64,000 nt of DNA, taken from Rhodopseudomonas palustris. Lineage in GTDB: Bacteria > Pseudomonadota > Alphaproteobacteria > Rhizobiales > Xanthobacteraceae. Below the pieces are notes generated by a model. That model ran no database searches and had not been told where the DNA came from. It saw nothing but the letters and a program-made list of their open reading frames with translations. Below are positions 32,424 through 40,485 of the stretch, piece after piece. Both the position numbers and the translations under genes were made by a program. Numbering within the stretch: position 1 is the stretch's first letter; every line of letters begins with the position of its first letter. Location of the stretch: positions 1-64,000 of the forward strand of contig NZ_QKQS01000006.1 of NCBI RefSeq assembly GCF_003226555.1, in the 5' to 3' direction.

Positions 32424-34348
32424 CCGGCGAAACCGAACTCAACGAAGAAGGCCGGACGGTGCACAAGCCGTCCGGCGCGCGGGCCTTCGGCGTGCGCTGG
32501 CTCTCGGTCGCGCTGTCGCTGTTCGTGCTCTACACCGCGGCGTTCGGGCAGTTCGACAGCCTGATCCAGCGGCCGGTGTTTGCCGCGCTGGTGGTGGCGA
32601 TCACCGCCCTGCTCTACCCGCTCGGCATCGGCACGCGCTGGCGGCCGATCGGCATCGTGATCGATGCAGCCATCATCGCCGTCGCGGTTGCGGCCAGCGC
32701 CTATGTGGCGTTCAACCACGACCGTATCATGGTCGATCTGCCGACCGCCGAATGGTACGACCGCGTCCTCACTTTCGGTTTGGTGTTCGCGGTGCTGGAA
32801 ACCGCGCGCCGGGCTGTCGGCCTGATCTTTCCGGGAATCGTGATCGCCTCGCTGCTGTACGCGTTGTACGGCCATCATCTCGGCGGTCCGCTGTCGCATC
32901 GCGCCTTCGACGCCGACTTCATCACCGAGACTCTGCTGCTCGGCGACCTCGGCATCTGGGGCCTGCTGACCGGCGTCGCCGCCACCACCATCGCCGCCTT
33001 CGTGCTGTTCGGCAGCGTGCTGCTGTTCACCGGCGCAGGCCAGACCTTCATGGATCTGGCGGTGCTGCTCGGCGGTCGTTCCCCGGGGGGCGCGGCCAAG
33101 ATCGCCACCATCGCCTCCGGCCTGTTCGGCACCATCAACGGCAGCGCGGTCGCCAACGCCGCCACCGTCGGCAACTTCACCATTCCGCTGATGCAGCGGC
33201 TGAAATATCCGTCGGCCTTCGCCGCGGCGGTCGAGGCGGTCGCCTCCACCGGCGGCCAGATCGCGCCGCCGGTGATGGGCGCCGGCGCGTTCGTGATGGC
33301 CGAGATCATCGGCACCAGCTACGCCGGCATCATGCTGGCGGCGATCCTGCCGGCGGTGCTGTTCTATCTCGGCGTGTTTCTCACCATCCACGTCCGCGCC
33401 GTCAGCGGCGCTCTGCCCGTGGTGCCGGAGAACGAAATTCCGCAGTGGCGGCGCGTACTCACGTTCGCGCGGGTCGCGCCGATCATTGCCGCGTTCGGCG
33501 GTCTGCTCGCCGGCGTGTTCCTCGGCCGCTCGGTGCAGACGTCCGCATTCTGGGGCATCGTCGGCCTGATCGTCACCTACGCGGCGGTGCAGGTGCGCAG
33601 CCTCACCGATCTCAAGGCGCTCGGCGTCGTGACACTGGACTCGCTCGCCGATGCCGGCCGCGGCCTGGTGCTGATCGGCGTACTGCTGATCGGCGCGCAG
33701 ATCCTGGTGGCGATGGTCAACATGACCGGGCTCGGCATTTCGCTGTCGAACCTGATCGCCTCGCTCGCCGGCGAGTCGATGTTCGTGCTGGCGCTGCTGG
33801 TCGCGCTGATCTGCCTCGTGCTCGGTATGGGCATCCCGACCACCGCGGCCTATGTGCTGGTCGCGGCGGTGCTGGCACCGGCGCTGATCAAGGCCGGCTC
33901 CGGCACCCTGGTGGCGCACATGTTCGTGTTCTACTTCGCCACCATCTCGGTGATCACCCCGCCGGTCTGCGTCGCGGTGTTCGTCGCCGCCGGCATCGCC
34001 AAGACGCCGTGGCTGCCGGTCGGCATCGGGGCCTGCAAGATAGCCGCGGTGACCTACGTCGTGCCGTTCCTGTTCCTGATGTACCCGGGCATGCTCGGCG
34101 CCGGCGGAGCACTGGCGATCGCGGATGCGACGATCTCCGGCATCCTGTTCGTGGTCGCGTTTGCGCTGCTGTTCGGCGGCGCGCGCATCACCGGGCTGCG
34201 GGCGCTCGACGTCGTCGCCACGGTGGCGATGGCCGGGCTGGCGATCGCGCCGTATCGGATCGGCCTCGTCGCCTCGGTGCTGGTCGGGATCGGATTGTGG
34301 TGGGCGTGGCGCAAGCGCAGTGCCGGCAATCGGCCGGCGCTGGCGTGA
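32420..34348 (+). CDS. TRAP transporter fused permease (DctQM-type)
   Basis: A 642-aa inner-membrane permease with the small DctQ-like part (about residues 25-140, four helices) fused to the large DctM part (about 12 helices), the form that partners TAXI binding proteins. Signatures include GLFGTINGSAVANAATVGNFTIPLM and GMGIPTTAAYVLVAAVLAPALIKAG. It is driven by a sodium or proton gradient. It starts on an ATGA overlap with the binding-protein gene and completes the AtuA/TAXI-TRAP operon. The combination argues for import and breakdown of one acid. Confidence 0.92.
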   Translation: MTGETELNEEGRTVHKPSGARAFGVRWLSVALSLFVLYTAAFGQFDSLIQRPVFAALVVAITALLYPLGIGTRWRPIGIVIDAAIIAVAVAASAYVAFNHDRIMVDLPTAEWYDRVLTFGLVFAVLETARRAVGLIFPGIVIASLLYALYGHHLGGPLSHRAFDADFITETLLLGDLGIWGLLTGVAATTIAAFVLFGSVLLFTGAGQTFMDLAVLLGGRSPGGAAKIATIASGLFGTINGSAVANAATVGNFTIPLMQRLKYPSAFAAAVEAVASTGGQIAPPVMGAGAFVMAEIIGTSYAGIMLAAILPAVLFYLGVFLTIHVRAVSGALPVVPENEIPQWRRVLTFARVAPIIAAFGGLLAGVFLGRSVQTSAFWGIVGLIVTYAAVQVRSLTDLKALGVVTLDSLADAGRGLVLIGVLLIGAQILVAMVNMTGLGISLSNLIASLAGESMFVLALLVALICLVLGMGIPTTAAYVLVAAVLAPALIKAGSGTLVAHMFVFYFATISVITPPVCVAVFVAAGIAKTPWLPVGIGACKIAAVTYVVPFLFLMYPGMLGAGGALAIADATISGILFVVAFALLFGGARITGLRALDVVATVAMAGLAIAPYRIGLVASVLVGIGLWWAWRKRSAGNRPALA

Positions 34349-34408
34349 ACGCAAGTCGGCGGGCCGGCGCGGGGCGCGATCAGCGATCACGCACCGCGCC
34401 GCTCATCC

Positions 34409-35146
34409 TCAGCGCAGGAACAGCCCGATCGTCAGCGCAATGCCGAGGGCGACGACGCCCACACGCAGCCAGGTTTCGTTGACCCGGCGCAGCACCCAGA
34501 CGCCGAGCAAGTAACCGACCGTCGACGACACCGCCAGCACCAGCGCCTCGAGCCATTTCACCTCGGGCGAGAACGCGAACATCGCCACCGCCGAGGCGTT
34601 CATCGCCGCCGCCAGCGCATTCTTGGTGGCGCCGGCGTTGCGCGCGGTCATGCCGGCGATCGACAGCGCCGCCATCATCAGAAAGCCGATTCCGCCGCCG
34701 AAGTAACCGCCATAGACCGAGATCAGAAACTGAATGCCGATCAGCACCGGCGCGCCGACCTGCCCGGCTTGCGCGGTCGGCTTACGGCCGAAGCTGCCCC
34801 AAGCGAACATCGCGGTGGCGAACAGCACCAGCCACGGGATCATCTTGGCGAACACAGTCGGCGGCGTGATCAACAGCAGCAGTGCGCCGGCGGCGCCGCC
34901 CACAAGGCTGGTGAACACCAGCGCGCGGAAGCTGACCTCGCCGACGCCGCGCACCATGCCGCGGCCGGCATAGCCCGAGGCGAGCTGCCCCGGAAACAGC
35001 GCCACCGTGGAGGTGATGTTCGCCGACAACGGCGACAGCCCGGCCAGCAGCAGCGCCGGCAACGTGACGAACGATCCGCCACCGGCAAGCGTGTTCTGAA
35101 CGCCGGCCCACAGGCCGGCGACGGCGATGATGATCAGCGCGGTCAT
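34409..35146 (-). CDS. TauE/SafE-family sulfite/sulfoacetate exporter-like protein
   Basis: A 245-aa inner-membrane protein with about 8 helices. The family start LWAGVQNTLAGGGSFVTLPALLLAGLSP is present (residues 10-38) and the second half repeats the motif (SVYGGYFGGGIGFLMMAAL). Family members export sulfite, sulfoacetate or other organosulfur anions, but many are uncharacterised. It is convergent with the TRAP permease and transcribed 54 bp after the YcgN gene on the same strand. Confidence 0.88.
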   Translation of the reverse strand: MTALIIIAVAGLWAGVQNTLAGGGSFVTLPALLLAGLSPLSANITSTVALFPGQLASGYAGRGMVRGVGEVSFRALVFTSLVGGAAGALLLLITPPTVFAKMIPWLVLFATAMFAWGSFGRKPTAQAGQVGAPVLIGIQFLISVYGGYFGGGIGFLMMAALSIAGMTARNAGATKNALAAAMNASAVAMFAFSPEVKWLEALVLAVSSTVGYLLGVWVLRRVNETWLRVGVVALGIALTIGLFLR

Positions 35147-35200
35147 GCAAGTCCTTCAATAGAGCGGCGGCGGGCGCCGCCGGTGGCGAGGGAAGCGGAG

Positions 35201-35710
35201 CTACCTCGGCCGTTGTTTCAGCTTGGCGCGCTTCGGCAGCAGGGCCGGCCACGACACGATGTGATCTTCGAGCTCCTCGACCGGGACCTCGGTCTCGGTC
35301 CGCTCCACCCGCCCCCGCACCGAGACGCCGGCCTCGTGCACGGTGTTCGGATCGCCGGAGATCAGCGGGTGCCACCAGTACAGGTCGCGGCCCTCGGCGA
35401 CGAGCTTGTAGGCGCAGCTCGGCGGCAGCCAGGTCAGCTCGCGGACCTCTTTCGGGGTAAGCCGCACGCAGTCCGGCACCCGATCCGACCGGTTCGGATA
35501 ATCCCGGCAGGCGCAGCCGCCCGCATCGAGCAGCCGGCAGCCGACCTCGGTGAAATAGATCCGCCCGGAGTCCTCGTCCTCGAGCTTTTCCAGGCAGCAG
35601 CGCGCACAGCCGTCGCACAGGCTCTCCCACTCGGTTGGGGAGAGCTGTTCCAACGTCTTGGTCTTCCAGAAGAAACCGTCCTGGGGGGAGCGCTTCTGCG
35701 GTTTTGTCAT
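35201..35710 (-). CDS. ycgN: YcgN-family cysteine-cluster protein (UPF0260)
   Basis: A 169-aa protein with the CxxCxxCC cluster at [11 protein letters not shown] (residues 32-42) and further cysteines at [26 protein letters not shown] and PPSCAYK, the pattern of the YkgJ/YcgN zinc- or iron-cluster family. Length and wording are normal for UPF0260. Function is unknown beyond likely metal binding. Its ATG overlaps the stop of the large ATPase gene (ATGA), which ties a widely conserved housekeeping-type gene to the end of an accessory ATPase operon. Confidence 0.9.
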   Translation of the reverse strand: MTKPQKRSPQDGFFWKTKTLEQLSPTEWESLCDGCARCCLEKLEDEDSGRIYFTEVGCRLLDAGGCACRDYPNRSDRVPDCVRLTPKEVRELTWLPPSCAYKLVAEGRDLYWWHPLISGDPNTVHEAGVSVRGRVERTETEVPVEELEDHIVSWPALLPKRAKLKQRPR

Positions 35711-38700
35711 GCGATCTGGCGTTTACGCGGTCGTCCACGCTTACGCGCGGGCTTATCTGGAGTTGCAGGAGACCGGTCCGCACGCGAATTCAGCCAGCGG
35801 AACATCTTTTCGGCCGGTTTACGGACTTCCGGGCTGAAGTCCAGCAAGAACCGCTCACCGCGCACGAAAGCAACGAATGCCGCGTAGACCGGCGCCTGTC
35901 GTTCCGCCTGCCCGGATTGGTTGAACCACGCGATCAACTTCTCGCCATAGCCGCGTTTCACCGCGATCCGGAGCAGCCGGAGCAGGTCGTCAGAAAACGT
36001 CGAGTGAAGTTGCCCCTGGTCACCTTCCAGAGCACGTTGCAGATATTCAGCCGCCTCGCCGAAATTGTCGCTCGCGAGCGCGCGAGCTGCCTGAAGGAGG
36101 TCACATCCAACAGGATCGAGATCATCGAGCAAAACAACAATCTGATCAGCTTCGTCAAGCCGATCCAAGGCGACCAAGAGCCAAGCTAGATTGGCCCGCG
36201 GCAACACAGGATCGCCGGAGATTGCAACCGCTTTGCGATAGGCAGCCTCGGCTTCTTCAAAGCGGTCTGAATGATCGGCAATCACATTTCCTTGCCTACA
36301 CCAAGCATCGTCATCGTGTGAGTTGAGTTCAATGGCGAAGCGTAGGCATCGCTCTGCCTCTGAAAACTGCCCCTTTTCAATGGCAATCACAGACGTCTCT
36401 TTGGCTGCCAAAGCCGCCACAATCTGCATACTAGGAACTCGAGGAACGCCTGTCGCGAAAAAGTCTCGGTAACGACTTGTCGCCTCTTCGAATACTGCGA
36501 ACGCGTTGTCGATCTGCCCCAGAGACCTAAGGTTTAGTCCCTTACCAACCAACGCACCCAACACTAGTGAAAGTAGCTCCGGCTCCCGTACATTACCGAA
36601 CTGTCTCACAATATCATCATACGATGCAATTGCCCCCTCAATCTGCCCCAAGCCCCCGAGCACCCCCCCCTTGTAGAATCGCGCAATCGCAACTCCCCAA
36701 AGAACATTAAGGTCCGACGAATGTCCAAACCGACTGATAATATCGTCGTAGATTGCTATTGCGTCATCGCTCCGACCATCCGCCTCAAGGGCCTGCCCTT
36801 TGTTGACCAAGGCTTGAGCAACTACTCTGAGAGATGACACCGCCCCGGAATAACCAAAACTGGTTATTACTTGATCAAAGATTGCAATAGCACTCGAATT
36901 TCTCCCCAATGCCTGCAAACCCGCCCCCTTGCAGACCATCGATCTAGCAACCTGTATACGCAGCTCCGGTTCATTGGCACCACCGAACCGATCGATAACT
37001 TTGTCACAAACGGATATCGCATCCACGTTCCGCGCAAGAGTTCCATATGAGACGGCCGTATTTACCAATGCGCGCGAAACCGCTTCGCGGAGCACCAGTT
37101 CCTCCGCTTCACCATTCCGACTGACCACCTCGTCATAACACGCGATAGCGTCTTCCAACCTTCCCAAGGCTTCAAGCATGACAGCTTTGTTGATGAGAGC
37201 GTCAGCCACTTCCCCTCGAATCTGAATATCCTCCATCGCCGCAAAGCGATTGACCACCTCGACATAGGTAACAATCGCTTCTTCGTGACGCCCCAACATT
37301 CCAAGCCTCGCTCCTTTGTTCACCAACGCTCGGGCGACTTGGAGTACCAGTCCAGGCTCTTCTGCCGCAGCAAAGTGTTTTGCTATCTCGTCATAAATCC
37401 CGACTTCATCATCAGAACGCCCAAGTTCTCCGATGGTAATCGCCTTATTGAATAGAGCACGAGCAACGTGGCTAAGCACGTCGGCATCCTTGTCTCCCGC
37501 GAAGCGCCGCACCACCTCATCATAGGCAGCAACTTCGTCATCCACTCTTCCCAATACCCCCAGCGCGACTCCTTTGTTAAACAGTGCACGAGCAACTTCT
37601 TCCCGAATCTCCGGTTCCTCGTAAGACCCGAATGCACTTACGACTTCGTCACAGACCGCAATTGCTTCTTCATTTCGTGAAGCAATCGCAAGTTGCTGAG
37701 CTTCGTCCAAGCGACGAACAATCTTGGTAAGAGCAGAGCGGCCACCCGACTTCACGGTTCGGTCGACCAACTCAAACGGCCCAATCGCCTCCAAAGCCTC
37801 ACGATATAGCGGATGTAGTCGCAAGCTGACCTCTGCCTTCATCTTGATCAGCTCGGCAGGCGCATAGAAACTACTGAGGAACGCCGTCAGCCAGGCCACC
37901 TTCTGCCGGGTGCGGCGAGTGCCGTGGCGCATTAGGTACCAGATGTTGAAGAAACGCTCGACGAGCTGATAGCCGGCGCGCGCGCCGGAGGTTTCTACCT
38001 CCTCGATCACGCCGTCGTTCTTCAGCCGATTGAGCTGCGACGAGATCGTGGTGATCTCGACGGCGGTGATCTCGCCGAGCTGCTTCGACGTGACCGGATG
38101 CCAGTGCAGCGCGACGGCGTCGATGATCGCGCGCTGCAACTCCGTCTGGTATTCTTCGACGCGCGCTTTGTAATACGGCGTCATCTGATCGAGCAGCACT
38201 TCGAGATCGCGAAACACGCTGTCGCTCTCGGTGCGCTCAAGCAATTGATAGACCAGCACCAGCACCCGCGGATTGCCGCCGGTCAGATTATGCAGTGTGC
38301 GGATCCGCTCCGGCTCGCGTTCCAGCACCTCGCGCACCGGCCGGCCGGATTCGCCGCGCGCTTCGGCCAGCCGATACATACATTGCCGCAATTCGGTTTC
38401 CGACAGCGGGTGCAGCATGTGGGGATGAAAAAACTCGTAAAACGCGGCATCGCGATCGGCGCTCTGCCGCAGCATGTGCGTCGCCGCACCGAACACAATC
38501 GGCCCGCCGGGCGCCTGCAGCGCGCGCCGCAGCTCCCAATTCTGTTGCGGCGACAAAGCGTCCAGGATCAGATCGAGATTGTCGACCAACAGCACCGGTC
38601 GCCCACCGAGCCGCGCGCAAAGCAACTGGAAGGCTTGCGCAGCAGAGCCCGACTCGCGCCACACCTCCGTTGCGAGGCCGCGGTCGATCTCATCGGCGAC

Positions 38701-39045
38701 GTCTTGCTTGCCGACGTCTTCGCACGATTCGGCGAGCGACTCCGCACAGTTGCGCCAGAATGCATCGAGCGATCGAACGTTGTACTGTTCCTCGCGGAAG
38801 CTCAGCGGAATGAACCGTTGCTCGAGCACCGGGTCGTCGGCGATGCCGATCGCAAGTCGGCGCAACAGGCTGGTCTTGCCCATGCCGCGCGGCCCGACGA
38901 TCAGTTGATGCTCGGCGACCTCCGTCATGTGCCGCAGCTTGTCGAGCAGGAAATCGACGAAGTCGCCGCGCGCGACGAAACCGGCTAGGAAGTCCTCGCG
39001 GCCGAGACGACGTGGGTCGTATATGGCGATGCCGAGCGTGGTCAT
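35707..39045 (-). CDS. STAND-like P-loop ATPase with winged helix, TPR array and C-terminal AT-hook
   Basis: A 1112-aa soluble protein. The N-terminal P-loop NTPase has Walker [10 protein letters not shown] (residues 51-59) and Walker [12 protein letters not shown] (150-160), with arginine-rich sensor parts up to about 290. A winged-helix segment follows ([20 protein letters not shown]; about 320-385). From about residue 450 come eight or more TPR-like repeats of about 55 residues with the recurring pattern ALVNKG..L..LGR...AI..YDEVV.RF, then more ordinary TPRs. The last residues, [13 protein letters not shown], contain a textbook AT-hook (RGRP). Start MTTLG is set by the ATGA overlap with the upstream ATPase. 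The repeat part is markedly more AT-rich than the ATPase part. Role unknown; the architecture is that of a signal-sensing switch. Confidence 0.85.
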   Translation of the reverse strand: MTTLGIAIYDPRRLGREDFLAGFVARGDFVDFLLDKLRHMTEVAEHQLIVGPRGMGKTSLLRRLAIGIADDPVLEQRFIPLSFREEQYNVRSLDAFWRNCAESLAESCEDVGKQDVADEIDRGLATEVWRESGSAAQAFQLLCARLGGRPVLLVDNLDLILDALSPQQNWELRRALQAPGGPIVFGAATHMLRQSADRDAAFYEFFHPHMLHPLSETELRQCMYRLAEARGESGRPVREVLEREPERIRTLHNLTGGNPRVLVLVYQLLERTESDSVFRDLEVLLDQMTPYYKARVEEYQTELQRAIIDAVALHWHPVTSKQLGEITAVEITTISSQLNRLKNDGVIEEVETSGARAGYQLVERFFNIWYLMRHGTRRTRQKVAWLTAFLSSFYAPAELIKMKAEVSLRLHPLYREALEAIGPFELVDRTVKSGGRSALTKIVRRLDEAQQLAIASRNEEAIAVCDEVVSAFGSYEEPEIREEVARALFNKGVALGVLGRVDDEVAAYDEVVRRFAGDKDADVLSHVARALFNKAITIGELGRSDDEVGIYDEIAKHFAAAEEPGLVLQVARALVNKGARLGMLGRHEEAIVTYVEVVNRFAAMEDIQIRGEVADALINKAVMLEALGRLEDAIACYDEVVSRNGEAEELVLREAVSRALVNTAVSYGTLARNVDAISVCDKVIDRFGGANEPELRIQVARSMVCKGAGLQALGRNSSAIAIFDQVITSFGYSGAVSSLRVVAQALVNKGQALEADGRSDDAIAIYDDIISRFGHSSDLNVLWGVAIARFYKGGVLGGLGQIEGAIASYDDIVRQFGNVREPELLSLVLGALVGKGLNLRSLGQIDNAFAVFEEATSRYRDFFATGVPRVPSMQIVAALAAKETSVIAIEKGQFSEAERCLRFAIELNSHDDDAWCRQGNVIADHSDRFEEAEAAYRKAVAISGDPVLPRANLAWLLVALDRLDEADQIVVLLDDLDPVGCDLLQAARALASDNFGEAAEYLQRALEGDQGQLHSTFSDDLLRLLRIAVKRGYGEKLIAWFNQSGQAERQAPVYAAFVAFVRGERFLLDFSPEVRKPAEKMFRWLNSRADRSPATPDKPARKRGRPRKRQIA

Positions 39046-40178
39046 GCGTGGATATACTTCAACCAGTATCGACGCAGCAGGCCGGAACGAAAGCGCCAGC
39101 GGCCTTCGGTCTCGGTCACGAAGCCGTCGTTGGCCAAGGCAGTCATCAGATTCATCAGATCGCGATGCGTGACCGCGGGATGCCTTTGATTGACGCCGGC
39201 GAGGATGGTCGACGCAATCTCGCCGCCTCGGGCACCGCAGCAACAATCCAGGATCGCGTACAGAACATCGGTGTCCGGCTTTGGGAAGTTCTTGTTGAGG
39301 TGCTCTTCCCAGGCGACGAAATTATTGCGGTAGGCGTGCCCGAGGAGTTCGTCGAAGGCGCGGTCGATGTCTGCAATCGTCGGGACGGCCGTCGCTCCGC
39401 CATCGTTAGACGACAGCCTGATCCGATTGGCAATCAGTTCGAGATAATAGGGCGACAGCCAACCGAGCTCTGCGGCCAGATAATCGAAGCCGGCATCGTC
39501 GAGGACGAACCGCCACCGCACCTTGCGACCCGCACACAGCGCGTCGATGAACGCACGAGCCTCCTGCGCGGAGAACGGTTCGAGCGGAAAGATTTCGAGA
39601 TCGATCAGGGCGCCGCCGAGCCCCAGCCGCCGCGCCACGACGTCGAGTCCGATCGATCCGGTCAGCAGCCAGCGCACGTTGGGGTAGGACTGGCGCAGCT
39701 TGCGCAAGTGATACAGGAACGCCTGCGCCGCCTCCGGCCCCTTCGAGATCAGCGCCGATACGAACAGCGAAATCTCGTCGATCAGGATCAGCACTTTGGC
39801 GTTTTGCTCGTGGAGAGAAGCCACCAGTGCCTCGGAGAATTGCTTGACGTCGACTCGGCCGATCGCACCAATCAGATTGCCGCCTTCGATGCTCGCGGTG
39901 GTGAGTTGCTCGAGCCGATGCAGGATCTGACCGCGAGCACGCTCGGCAAGCGACCCCGCATCCTCGATTTTCTTGCAGAGATCGCGGAGGAACTCTTCTT
40001 CGTTCGCCATCCCCTCGACATCCGAGAAGATCGTCAGCCATCCTTGCTGTTTGAGCTGCCGCTCGACCTCGTGCATCAGCCAAGTCTTGCCGACCCGCCG
40101 CGGCGCTAGCATCTGGATGCTCTTTCCTGCTTCCAGCAGCCGTAAAATCTCTTCCGTCTCGCAATCCCGGTGCGCCAT
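39042..40178 (-). CDS. AAA-family ATPase, partner of the STAND-like ATPase
   Basis: A 378-aa P-loop ATPase of the archaeal-ATPase/AAA_14-like STAND group. Walker A is APRRVGKTW (residues 25-33), Walker B VLILIDEISLF (129-139) and a sensor-1-like WLLTGSIGLD follows near 165. The C-terminal 150 residues look like a winged-helix region (DLMNLMTALANDGFVTETEGRWRFRSGLLRRYW). Start MAHRD is chosen because GGAGG lies 7 nt upstream; an ATG 21 nt earlier has no ribosome site. Its stop overlaps the start of the larger ATPase (ATGA). A small plus a large ATPase in one coupled operon suggests a two-component NTP-driven complex. Confidence 0.82.
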   Translation of the reverse strand: MAHRDCETEEILRLLEAGKSIQMLAPRRVGKTWLMHEVERQLKQQGWLTIFSDVEGMANEEEFLRDLCKKIEDAGSLAERARGQILHRLEQLTTASIEGGNLIGAIGRVDVKQFSEALVASLHEQNAKVLILIDEISLFVSALISKGPEAAQAFLYHLRKLRQSYPNVRWLLTGSIGLDVVARRLGLGGALIDLEIFPLEPFSAQEARAFIDALCAGRKVRWRFVLDDAGFDYLAAELGWLSPYYLELIANRIRLSSNDGGATAVPTIADIDRAFDELLGHAYRNNFVAWEEHLNKNFPKPDTDVLYAILDCCCGARGGEIASTILAGVNQRHPAVTHRDLMNLMTALANDGFVTETEGRWRFRSGLLRRYWLKYIHA

Positions 40179-40485
40179 CGGACGCCTCCACAATACCATT
40201 ATTCAATATCGGCGATATATTCATTTTTGGATTTATTCGTCAATGAATAGTTGCGAAGCCGCCTAGCGCTTCACTTTGCTGAATTCGATCCGAACGAGCC
40301 GAGGTGTGGGCCGTCTGCCTCGGGGTTCCCCGAAATCGCTGCGGCACCATTGGTTTGTCTGCCCAGCTCCGCTAGAAGGAAAAGGATTTCGAAGCGCGTC
40401 GAATCGCCTTTGGTTTGCCGCAACGCTGCCGCAAGACGTCATTCCGGCGCCGAGGCGGCGTCGTTACCCAAGGGTCGGAAGCCCG
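40179..40485 (-). promoter_or_regulatory. Promoter/operator of ATPase operon in 307-bp intergenic region
   Basis: On the minus strand TTGACG (40238-40243), an 18-bp spacer and TATATC (40214-40219) form a plausible sigma-70 promoter 36 bp before the ATPase ATG. A perfect palindrome ATATCG-g-CGATAT (40206-40218) overlaps the -10, and ATTCATT/AATGAAT arms (40219-40225, 40242-40248) bracket the spacer, as in a repressed promoter. The rest of the region, towards the penicillin-binding protein, is GC-rich; I see nothing definite in it. Confidence 0.5.

Noticed and set aside
32336-34390. 684-codon open frame antisense to the TRAP permease
   Set aside because: D/R/H/Q-rich shadow of a membrane-protein gene with no recognisable domain.
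36470-37700. Regular repeats in the large ATPase gene as a possible CRISPR array
   Set aside because: The period is about 165 bp, degenerate and strictly in frame; they encode TPR-like repeats.
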